From Anaerolineae bacterium (GTDB lineage Bacteria > Chloroflexota > Anaerolineae > JAFGEY01): DNA of 5,453 nt. Under the pieces are notes generated by a model. It made no database searches. It saw only the letters and a program-made list of their open reading frames with translations, and was not told where the DNA came from. Both the position numbers and the translations under genes were made by a program. The number at the start of each line of letters is the position of its first letter. The stretch's first letter is position 1. Below are positions 1 through 5,453 of this stretch, one piece after another. Where the stretch lies: NCBI GenBank assembly GCA_016931365.1, contig JAFGEY010000409.1, forward strand, positions 1 through 5,453, given 5' to 3'.

Positions 1-2713
1 AGTCTTTGCCACGATCCGCGAGGCGTACGGCATCCCGCGCCGTGAAGACCTCAAGCTGCGCGATTACAACACGCTCAACAAGGTGGTAGGTTTTGTGTAT
101 GAGATGAGGCCGGATGGCGTGAAACGTGAAACGTTGGCGGTCGGTGGTCAGCCGTCAGCGGTCGGCCCGCAGCCATCGCAGATAGCAGGTAACCGAATGG
201 CCGGTGCGCGGCAGATCCCGCGTCGGGTACCCTGGCCGACCTTGCGTCCCGGCCTTGATCTGTGCAAGCCGAGCGGTGTCACGCTTGGCGCTGGCGACCG
301 GGTGATCGTCGTCGGCGACCAGGGCAGTGTGGGCAAGTACCTGGGCTACCGCTTGCGCCCGCGCAAAGTCAAAGCCCTGACGCTCAAAAACGCCGCGCCG
401 GAGGCCGCCGAGGCCCAGGTCGCTGCCTGGCTGGAAGAAGGGCCGATCACCGGCGTCTATTTCCTGACCGGCCTCGACCCCGCACCGTCCATCGTCGAGA
501 TGAGTCTGGCGCAGTGGCAGGCCGAACAGGCCAAACGCGCCAAGCTGATGTATGCAGTTATACACAAATTGACACAAAATACCTTTTTGGTCTGTGCGAC
601 GCGGATGGGGGGACTGCACGGCTATGGCGAGGCAGGGGCGAGCCAGCCTTTGGGCGGCGCCGTCACTGGCTTTGCCAAAGCCTATGCTCAAGAGCGCCGC
701 GAAACGCTGGTCAAGGCGGTCGATTTTGAGATCGATGCCGATGAGCGCAAGATCGCCGAAATCCTGGTCAACGAGACCTTGGGCGATCTCGGTGCGGTCG
801 AAATTGGCTGCTACCGGGGGCAGCGCTTTGGCATTGGCCTGATCGAGCGGCCGGTGGACGACGAGAGATTCGACGTACATTTTAACCCGGACATGGTGTT
901 CCTGGTCACGGGCGGCGCGGGCGGCATCTCGGTGCCCATCGTCGCCGACCTGGCCGGTGCGTCGTTGGGCACGTTCTACCTCACCGGGCGCACACCGATG
1001 CCCGACCCAACCCATCATCCTGACCTGGCGCGGCTCGAAGGAGAGGCACTCAAGTTCCTCAAGCGCGACATTGCCCAGCGGATCAAGGATGGGGGCCAGC
1101 GGCCCACGCCGGTGCTGGTCGACAAAGAGATCGCCGCGCTGGAGCGCCAGAAATCGATCCTGGATGTGCTGGCTCAGGCCAAGGCCAATGGCGGCAGGGC
1201 GCACTATCGTCTCTGTGATGTGACCGATGCCCGGGCAGTGTTGGCGCTGATCGACGAAATCCGCCAAGTGCACGGCCGGCTGGACGTGGTCATCCACGCC
1301 GCGGGCGTCGAGCGCAGCCACCTGCTGCCCGACAAATCGGCCCAAGAGTTTGCCCAGGTTTACGACATCAAGGCCGACGGGTTCTTTAACCTGCTCAAAG
1401 CCTGCGCATCGCTGACCCAAGCGCCTCAGGCGGTGATCGCCTACTCGTCGATCTCCGGGCGGTTTGGCAATGCCGGGCAGACCGATTACAGCGCGGCCAA
1501 TGATCTGATGTGCAAGATTGTCTCGTCGATGCAAGGCGGGCCGACCAAAGCCATCGCCATCGACTGGAGCGCCTGGGCAAAAGTGGGCATGGCGACACGC
1601 GGCAGCATTCCCGAGATGATGAAGCAGGCGGGCATCGAGTTGATCCGGCCCGAACATGCCGCGCCGACCGTACGCCGCGAGATTGTCGTCGCTGGAACGG
1701 GCGGCGAGGTGGTAGTCGCGCACGCACTGGGCTTTTTGACTCAAGGCCGCGATCTCGACGGCGGCATCGACTGGGAAAAGGCCAACGCTCAACTCGCGCA
1801 CGATTTTCCGGTCGCGGGCAAGGCAACAGCGCTGGATACGTTTGGCACGCTCACTTTTGAAGCCGAACTCGACCCGCAGGAGCCGTTTTTGCGCGATCAC
1901 GCCATTGATGATATTCCACTTTTGCCCGGTGTGATGGGCGTGGAAGGCTTTGCCGAGGTGGCCTGTCTGGCCGCGTCGAGGCTGGGCGGAGGCCAATACC
2001 GCATCGCTGCCATCAAAGACGTGCAGTTCAAGACCCCGGTCAAGTTTTACCGGCAACAGCCGCGCGCGCTGCGCTGGCGCGTGCAGGTGTCGCCGTCGGA
2101 TGAGGGGCTGGTGGCCTATGTCCGGCTCGAATCCAGGCGTGAAATCCAGGGGCGATGTGAGGATACGCCGCACTTTGGCGGGTGCGTTCACCTGGTACCC
2201 AGCTCCGACGAGGATGTGCCTCCGATGGCTCAACCGCCTATGTGGAATGGCGCAGCGACGGTCGAACCGGCGGCGATCTATCGCATCTACTTTCACGGCC
2301 CGGCCTTCCAGGTGTTGGAAGGCGTGCAGTCGGCGGGCGGGCGGGTGGTGGGCAAGTTCAACACTGCCCTGCCGCCGATGACGGCGCGGCAGGCGAGCAC
2401 GCTGACCCCGCCGCTGCTGATCGAGCTGTGCCTGCAAACGGCAGGCGTGTGGGAAATCGGCAAGACGGGGACGATGGCGTTGCCGGTGGCAATCGACCGG
2501 GTGGTGGTGCATCGATCCGAGACCAACAGCGATGCGCTCTATGCCGAGATCACGCCCCGGCAAAACGACAAAGGCCAGCTGTGCTTTGACGGCTGCGTCG
2601 TCGACGGTGAGGGAAACGTTTACCTGGAGATGGAGGGCTATCACACCGCGCGCCTGTCCAGTTTGGACGATGAAGCGCTGCTCGCGCCGCTCAAGAAAAT
2701 TGTGGGCGAGTAA
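1..2713 (+). CDS. Type I polyketide/PUFA-like synthase, C-terminal part (ACP end-KR-DH), 5' truncated by the window
   Basis: The reading frame is open from the first base (first full codon at 2), so the start lies upstream; 903 codons are visible. Residues 1-35 match the last helices of an acyl carrier domain (AYGIPRREDLKLRDYNTL); its phosphopantetheine serine is outside the window. A linker follows (about 36-65), then a ketoreductase: structural half at about 66-290, and catalytic half starting with the nucleotide motif TGGAGGIS (303-310). KR catalytic residues are all present: K457, S483, Y496 (TDYSAAND) and N500. From about 610 comes a double-hotdog dehydratase with H633 in RDHAIDDIPLLPG, a second hotdog with YFHGPAFQ (H765), and ELCLQ (E808, Q812) where PKS dehydratases usually have Asp. 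No thioesterase, reductase or enoylreductase follows. The fold order and the KR motif HAAGVERSHLLPDKS resemble PfaA-type and enediyne synthases. KR/DH assignment is firm; product and exact subfamily are inference. Confidence 0.9.
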   Translation, partial: VFATIREAYGIPRREDLKLRDYNTLNKVVGFVYEMRPDGVKRETLAVGGQPSAVGPQPSQIAGNRMAGARQIPRRVPWPTLRPGLDLCKPSGVTLGAGDRVIVVGDQGSVGKYLGYRLRPRKVKALTLKNAAPEAAEAQVAAWLEEGPITGVYFLTGLDPAPSIVEMSLAQWQAEQAKRAKLMYAVIHKLTQNTFLVCATRMGGLHGYGEAGASQPLGGAVTGFAKAYAQERRETLVKAVDFEIDADERKIAEILVNETLGDLGAVEIGCYRGQRFGIGLIERPVDDERFDVHFNPDMVFLVTGGAGGISVPIVADLAGASLGTFYLTGRTPMPDPTHHPDLARLEGEALKFLKRDIAQRIKDGGQRPTPVLVDKEIAALERQKSILDVLAQAKANGGRAHYRLCDVTDARAVLALIDEIRQVHGRLDVVIHAAGVERSHLLPDKSAQEFAQVYDIKADGFFNLLKACASLTQAPQAVIAYSSISGRFGNAGQTDYSAANDLMCKIVSSMQGGPTKAIAIDWSAWAKVGMATRGSIPEMMKQAGIELIRPEHAAPTVRREIVVAGTGGEVVVAHALGFLTQGRDLDGGIDWEKANAQLAHDFPVAGKATALDTFGTLTFEAELDPQEPFLRDHAIDDIPLLPGVMGVEGFAEVACLAASRLGGGQYRIAAIKDVQFKTPVKFYRQQPRALRWRVQVSPSDEGLVAYVRLESRREIQGRCEDTPHFGGCVHLVPSSDEDVPPMAQPPMWNGAATVEPAAIYRIYFHGPAFQVLEGVQSAGGRVVGKFNTALPPMTARQASTLTPPLLIELCLQTAGVWEIGKTGTMALPVAIDRVVVHRSETNSDALYAEITPRQNDKGQLCFDGCVVDGEGNVYLEMEGYHTARLSSLDDEALLAPLKKIVGE
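117..172 (+). repeat. Degenerate heptanucleotide tandem repeat inside the synthase linker
   Basis: Eight consecutive 7-base units run in register. The first seven all carry GT at unit positions 3-4; examples are ACGTGAA, CGGTCGG and CCGTCAG. The tract encodes part of the linker between the carrier domain and the ketoreductase (about residues 39-57, rich in Gly, Pro, Gln and Val), where length variation should be tolerated. The total of 56 bases is not a multiple of three, so a gain or loss of one unit would shift the frame. The units closely resemble those of the tract at 3350-3405. Confidence 0.7.
2335..2352 (+). other. Potential G-quadruplex motif inside the dehydratase coding region
   Basis: Four GGG runs occur at 2335-2337, 2339-2341, 2343-2345 and 2350-2352, separated by loops of 1, 1 and 4 bases. 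This satisfies the usual G3+N1-7 pattern on the coding strand. It encodes a Gly/Val-rich turn (SAGGRVVG) in the second hotdog. In a GC-rich coding region such a pattern can occur by chance, so folding in vivo is unproven. Confidence 0.45.
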
Positions 2714-2770
2714 TTACGTGCCCGTCACTGGCGAACCTGCGGCTGGCTTCAAGTGACGGCACATCGTAAT
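2713..2770 (+). repeat. Long imperfect inverted repeat filling the gap between synthase and PPTase genes
   Basis: ATTACG at 2713-2718 is complementary to CGTAAT at 2765-2770. Inside it, 2719-2729 pairs with 2752-2761 (10 pairs with one bulged C; core CGTCACT/AGTGACG), with three unpaired bases (2762-2764) on the right arm. Further in, GAACC at 2733-2737 can pair with 2745-2750 around one bulge. The hairpin begins on the last base of the synthase stop codon and ends 9 bases before the PPTase ATG. No T-run follows it, so it is not a standard intrinsic terminator. It may affect mRNA stability or translation of the PPTase, or be a palindromic repeat element. Confidence 0.6.
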
Positions 2771-2779
2771 GAGTATCCG

Positions 2780-3556
2780 ATGATCTATTGGTTGTCTTGT
2801 GCGATGGATGAGGTGCCGCTCGACGGTGAGGGCATCTCGCCATCGCTTTCTTTTCCAAGCGAGCAAGAGCGCGCGGTGTGCCAGGGTTTTAGATTTGCCA
2901 AACGCCGCGACGAGTGGCTGCTCGGCCGCTGGACGGCCAAGCAGCTTTTGCGGCGCAGCCTGGCCGAGTATAAAAACGTGCCGCTGGCCGAGATCGCCGT
3001 CGCCAATGATCCCGATGGCGCGCCGTATTACCGCGTCGATGGGCAGCGCCTGCCGCTGTGTCTGTCGATCAGCCACCGGGCCGGCCGGGCCCTGTGTGCG
3101 TTGTCGGGCACGCACGCCGTCGGCGCCGACCTGGAGCGGATCGAGCCGCGCGAGCCGGCCTTTGTCGAGGATTTTTTCACGGTCTCGGAAAACGCGCAGG
3201 TGCGGGCGGCCTCGGATGTCACTCGCAATCTGCTCGTCACGCTCATCTGGAGCGCCAAAGAATCGGCGCTCAAAGTGCTGCGCCAGGGACTGCGGATCGA
3301 TACGAGAAAGATAGAAATAACATTTGATGAGAGTTTGGATGAAATTCAAATGTCAAGCGTCAAACGTCAAACGTCAACGGAATACGCAATACGTAATACG
3401 CAGCATTACCCCTGGCATCCCCTGCACGTCGAATTCCGTCTGCCCAACGCGCCCCGTTTTGCCGCCTGGTGGCAGATTGATGGCCCTAATGTGCTGACCC
3501 TCGTCGCGGCGATCCCTGCTGGTTCGACCGATCTGCCTGACATCCGCGTTGCATAA
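2780..3556 (+). CDS. 4'-phosphopantetheinyl transferase (Sfp type)
   Basis: The product is predicted to transfer phosphopantetheine from CoA to the serine of acyl carrier domains in the cytoplasm, most plausibly those of the synthase just upstream. The family signature is clear: VGADLE with metal-binding D117 and E119, and WSAKESALK with W157, K160, E161 and K165 (numbered from ATG 2780). The upstream SISHRAGRALCAL stretch also fits the Sfp superfamily. At 258 residues the length is in the normal range. I chose ATG 2780 because the alternative GTG at 2753 lies inside the right arm of the intergenic hairpin and would add a non-family-like peptide; the ribosome site is weak either way (GAG at 2771-2773). 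The gap of 66 bases from the synthase stop and shared orientation suggest one operon. After the catalytic region the gene contains an AT-rich patch and a heptanucleotide tract, giving a low-complexity segment before WHPLHVEF. Function is firm; the cognate carrier is inferred from position. Confidence 0.9.
   Translation: MIYWLSCAMDEVPLDGEGISPSLSFPSEQERAVCQGFRFAKRRDEWLLGRWTAKQLLRRSLAEYKNVPLAEIAVANDPDGAPYYRVDGQRLPLCLSISHRAGRALCALSGTHAVGADLERIEPREPAFVEDFFTVSENAQVRAASDVTRNLLVTLIWSAKESALKVLRQGLRIDTRKIEITFDESLDEIQMSSVKRQTSTEYAIRNTQHYPWHPLHVEFRLPNAPRFAAWWQIDGPNVLTLVAAIPAGSTDLPDIRVA
3350..3405 (+). repeat. Degenerate heptanucleotide tandem repeat inside the PPTase gene
   Basis: Eight 7-base units run in register. 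The first four are of the type ACGTCAA (two identical copies at 3364-3377) and the next three of the type CGCAATA or CGTAATA. A further degenerate unit, AATTCAA, may precede at 3343-3349. The tract encodes a segment (about residues 191-209) downstream of all PPTase signature residues. Its 56 bases are not a multiple of three. The leading units differ from those at 117-130 mainly by one base (ACGTCAA versus ACGTGAA), so the two tracts look like one repeat family. Confidence 0.75.
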
Positions 3557-3571
3557 TCCTCTCTGAGCTAT

Positions 3572-3600
3572 TTGCCTCTTGTGTCCCATCGATATATACT
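3572..3600 (+). promoter_or_regulatory. Sigma70-like promoter for the CLC gene
   Basis: A -35-like TTGCCT (3572-3577; 4 of 6 to TTGACA) and a -10-like TATACT (3595-3600; 5 of 6 to TATAAT) are separated by exactly 17 bases. Transcription would start near 3607, giving an untranslated leader of roughly 47 bases before ATG 3654. The same hexamers and spacing recur at 5315-5343. CCCA (3585-3588) and TGGG (3601-3604) form a short inverted repeat around the -10. Confidence 0.6.
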
Positions 3601-3610
3601 TGGGCCGAGC
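3572..3610 (+). repeat. 39-base direct repeat, copy 1 (upstream of CLC gene)
   Basis: This segment aligns without gaps to 5315-5353, with 32 of 39 identical bases by my count. Two blocks are identical: TTGCCTCTTG at the left and TATATACTTGGG in the middle. All seven differences are transitions. It lies between the PPTase stop and the CLC start and contains the promoter. Confidence 0.75.
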
Positions 3611-3653
3611 CTTGCTTGGTGGACTTATCATTTGAACCCGGTCATTTAGCCTT

Positions 3654-5276
3654 ATGGAAAACTCGAGTCACAAACAGCCCAGGCAACCTGACGATAGAGA
3701 AGATGCCTTACGTTCCGAGATGCAGGAATACCTTGACATTCGCCAGCAGCGGCGGTGGATTTTTCCGCGTGCTGCGTTGGTTGGCGCTTGTGCCGGCATC
3801 GTTGCCTTGCTTTTCAGGGGGGCATTGACTGTTGCCGATGCTTTGCGGAACGAGCTGCTTTTTTGGTCGCATCGCACGTCAATGTGGGGATGGATTTTCC
3901 CCGTTTTGTTTACAATGTTTGGTGCCGGAATTTCAGTTGCACTCACACGTCGCTATGCGCCCGAAGCCAGTGGAAGTGGTATTCCACATTTGGAGGCCGT
4001 CCTTCATCGCTTTCGCAGGCTCGAATGGAAGCGAGTTTTGCCGGTCAAATTCTTCGGAGGCATCATCGCTCTGGGCAGCGGTTTGGCTTTGGGGCGTGAG
4101 GGCCCAACCGTGCAAATGGGTGGTGCAGTCGGCGATGCCATCTCGCGCTGGCTCAAAGTATCGGAGCGGGAACGTCTCACTCTGATTTCAGCCGGAGCCG
4201 GGGCCGGGGTCGCCGCCGCATTCAATGCGCCTCTCTCCGGACTTGTGTTTGTTCTCGAAGAAGTGCGGCGTGACTTTCAGCCTATTGTGTTTGGCGCCGC
4301 CTTTGTGGCTGCTGTGGTGGCGGACATCATCGCGCGGATTGGCGCCGGCCAGTTTCCGGTCTTTGCCGTCCCAAGTTACCCAGTCCCTCCGCTGACTGCA
4401 TTGCCCATATTCGCCCTGCTGGGATTGGTGACGGGTGTGCTCGGTGTGTTTTTCAATCGCGGCTTGCTCGCTGTGGGCGAGTTGTATGCGCGCATACCCG
4501 CTCGCTACGTGCTTCCGGCCGCGGCAATAACGGGCGGTATGGTAGGGCTGGCCGGGTGGTTTTCTCCTCTCCTGATGGGTAACGGCCATACGTTGGCCGA
4601 ATCTGCCCTCAAGGGAGATTTTCTTCTTGCCGCTATTCCTCTTTTCTTTGTCGTGCGCCTGTTGTTGACCATGGCCAGTTATGGCACGGGCGCTCCGGGT
4701 GGCATTTTTGCACCGCTTCTCGTACTTGGCGCGTTGATCGGCATGGCAATCGGCCAAATTGCTCACCAGTTGTTGCCAGACGTTGTGCCAATACCGGCCG
4801 TTTTTGCTGTCGTCGGAATGGCGGCCTACTTTACTGCTATTGTTCGTGCACCACTGACGGGAATTATGCTCATCGTCGAGATGACCGGCAATTATTCCCA
4901 GATGTTGTCTTTGCTGGTAAGTTGTTTTTGTGCGTATGCTGTCGCCGAATCTCTCAAGAATTTGCCGATTTACGAGGCGCTTTTGGAACGCGACCTGAAG
5001 CGCGGCGGCGAGGCCCATCTCTTGAAAGAACCGGCCGTTGTCGAGTTTACGGTTCAGGCGGGCGCTCCATTTGTTGGCCGTGCTGTGCGTTCTCTCGGAC
5101 TTCCATCCGGGTGCATCCTGGTGCGCTGTTCGGATGGAAAGCGCGAGTGGGTGCCCAAGGCGAACACCCATCTGGAAGCTCACATGCGCGTCACGGCGGT
5201 GATTGCACCGGAAGCCTCTGACGCCCTTGACCGCTTGCGTGATGGTTGCGGGGTGTTTCAAGACAAGCAGGCATGA
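3654..5276 (+). CDS. clcA: CLC-family chloride/proton exchanger with C-terminal TrkA-C-like domain
   Basis: This is a 540-residue integral membrane protein expected to exchange Cl- for H+ across the cytoplasmic membrane. CLC signatures are complete: GSGIP (S108), GREGP with gating glutamate E149, FNAPLSG followed by the proton-pathway glutamate E203 in VLEE, GGIFAP (F352), and Y440 in LPIYEALL. They correspond to S107, E148, E203, F357 and Y445 of E. coli ClcA. The presence of both glutamates points to a coupled exchanger rather than a channel. The membrane core spans about 35-440; a hydrophilic N-terminus of about 35 residues precedes it. Residues about 462-525 resemble a TrkA-C (RCK-C) regulatory domain, common on bacterial CLC proteins, which may bind a ligand on the cytoplasmic side. 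ATG 3654 has no strong Shine-Dalgarno but follows a good promoter. Codons are visibly richer in T at third positions than in the two upstream genes, so a separate history is possible. No terminator is visible after the stop. Confidence 0.93.
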   Translation: MENSSHKQPRQPDDREDALRSEMQEYLDIRQQRRWIFPRAALVGACAGIVALLFRGALTVADALRNELLFWSHRTSMWGWIFPVLFTMFGAGISVALTRRYAPEASGSGIPHLEAVLHRFRRLEWKRVLPVKFFGGIIALGSGLALGREGPTVQMGGAVGDAISRWLKVSERERLTLISAGAGAGVAAAFNAPLSGLVFVLEEVRRDFQPIVFGAAFVAAVVADIIARIGAGQFPVFAVPSYPVPPLTALPIFALLGLVTGVLGVFFNRGLLAVGELYARIPARYVLPAAAITGGMVGLAGWFSPLLMGNGHTLAESALKGDFLLAAIPLFFVVRLLLTMASYGTGAPGGIFAPLLVLGALIGMAIGQIAHQLLPDVVPIPAVFAVVGMAAYFTAIVRAPLTGIMLIVEMTGNYSQMLSLLVSCFCAYAVAESLKNLPIYEALLERDLKRGGEAHLLKEPAVVEFTVQAGAPFVGRAVRSLGLPSGCILVRCSDGKREWVPKANTHLEAHMRVTAVIAPEASDALDRLRDGCGVFQDKQA

Positions 5277-5314
5277 ATTTGCCGCCTTGTACAACCGGGC
5301 TACGCAGATATTGC

Positions 5315-5343
5315 TTGCCTCTTGCGTCCTATCAGTATATACT
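5315..5343 (+). promoter_or_regulatory. Second sigma70-like promoter, duplicate of the CLC promoter
   Basis: TTGCCT at 5315-5320 and TATACT at 5338-5343 are spaced 17 bases apart, the same hexamers and spacing as at 3572-3600. It points rightward, out of the window. An AGGAG lies at 5364-5368 but has no start codon at a suitable distance; an ATG occurs at 5400. Whether a gene follows cannot be seen. Confidence 0.45.
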
Positions 5344-5353
5344 TGGGTTGGGC
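5315..5353 (+). repeat. 39-base direct repeat, copy 2 (downstream of CLC gene)
   Basis: This is the partner of 3572-3610, in the same orientation and starting 39 bases after the CLC stop codon. Sequence similarity between the two copies fades at both edges, so the CLC gene plus one copy forms a repeat-bounded unit of 1743 bases. Confidence 0.75.
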
Positions 5354-5397
5354 GGTTTACAGCAGGAGCTATAGCTTTTAAGAAAAAGATTTGTACT

Positions 5398-5453
5398 CTA
5401 TGCGGCGGCTTGCTCTCCCAGCGACTTGCAGTACTTGCCGATCAAGCCGCGGA
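5398..5453 (-). CDS. Possible C-terminal tail of a convergent gene, cut by the window edge
   Basis: On the minus strand one frame is open from the window edge to a TAG at 5400-5398, reading RGLIGKYCKSLGEQAAA. The composition looks protein-like, and the A/T-rich bases just beyond the stop would fit an intergenic region. Only 17 codons are visible and I do not recognise the family. A plus-strand start at ATG 5400 is an alternative reading of the same bases. Confidence 0.2.
   Translation of the reverse strand, partial: RGLIGKYCKSLGEQAAA

Noticed and set aside
569..597. Perfect TTGACA at 569-574 as an internal promoter
   Set aside because: No acceptable -10 hexamer lies 15-19 bases downstream, and the site is in the middle of the KR coding region.
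155..2644. Very long open frame on the minus strand opposite the synthase
   Set aside because: It is a mirror of the GC-rich synthase codons: the plus frame has intact KR and DH motifs, while the antisense product has no recognisable domain and is low in complexity (Arg/His/Gln-rich).
2713..2770. Intergenic hairpin as an intrinsic terminator
   Set aside because: No T-tract follows either arm, the loop is long, and the downstream PPTase is expected to be co-transcribed.
2753..2779. GTG 2753 as the PPTase start
   Set aside because: It lies inside the hairpin arm, has no better ribosome site, and would add nine residues unlike PPTase N-termini; ATG 2780 is preferred, though GTG cannot be excluded.
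3601..3653. Fluoride riboswitch ahead of a fluoride-type CLC
   Set aside because: The leader shows no recognisable riboswitch core, and the protein has the chloride-type GSGIP, GREGP and GGIFAP motifs rather than those of the CLC-F clade.
4188..5294. Long minus-strand open frame opposite the CLC gene
   Set aside because: The plus strand encodes complete CLC motifs in order; the antisense translation is hydrophilic, motif-free, and best explained as a shadow.
5367..5376. Perfect 10-base palindrome AGCTATAGCT
   Set aside because: It is too short and does not extend into the flanks; it is not repeated elsewhere in the window, so no operator or recombination role can be supported.

Overview
The window reads as a stretch of a GC-rich bacterial chromosome carrying three plus-strand genes. 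The first is the 3' end of a large iterative-type polyketide/fatty acid synthase, the second a stand-alone 4'-phosphopantetheinyl transferase, and the third a CLC-family chloride/proton exchanger. The synthase subtype (ACP, then KR, then DH, followed by a PPTase), together with degenerate 7-base tandem repeats of a kind I associate with Chloroflexota (Anaerolineae-like) genomes, makes that phylum my best guess. It is an impression from family resemblance and repeat style, not a proof.

Layout: positions 1-2713 are the C-terminal 903 codons of the synthase. They hold the end of an acyl carrier domain, a linker containing a 7-base repeat tract, a complete two-part ketoreductase, and a double-hotdog dehydratase that runs almost to the stop. 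The short gap to the next gene is almost filled by one long imperfect inverted repeat (2713-2770). The PPTase follows (2780-3556) and contains a second 7-base repeat tract after its catalytic residues. Positions 3557-3653 carry a good sigma70-like promoter, and the CLC gene runs from 3654 to 5276. The last 177 bases contain a diverged second copy of that promoter segment, a small palindrome, and possibly the tail of a convergent gene.

How the genes work together: the PPTase would attach the phosphopantetheine arm to the carrier domain(s) of the synthase, whose KR and DH would reduce and dehydrate each beta-keto intermediate. The order ACP-KR-DH plus PPTase is that of PUFA synthases (PfaA with PfaE) and of enediyne PKSs, where the PPTase is fused; here it is a separate downstream gene. 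The CLC exchanger has its own promoter and more T-rich codon use, and is probably functionally unrelated.

Most notable: two heptanucleotide repeat tracts lie in frame inside two neighbouring enzyme genes; a long hairpin occupies the gap between them; and a 39-base promoter-containing direct repeat flanks the CLC gene, its two copies differing only by transitions. I see no convincing new multi-gene system.
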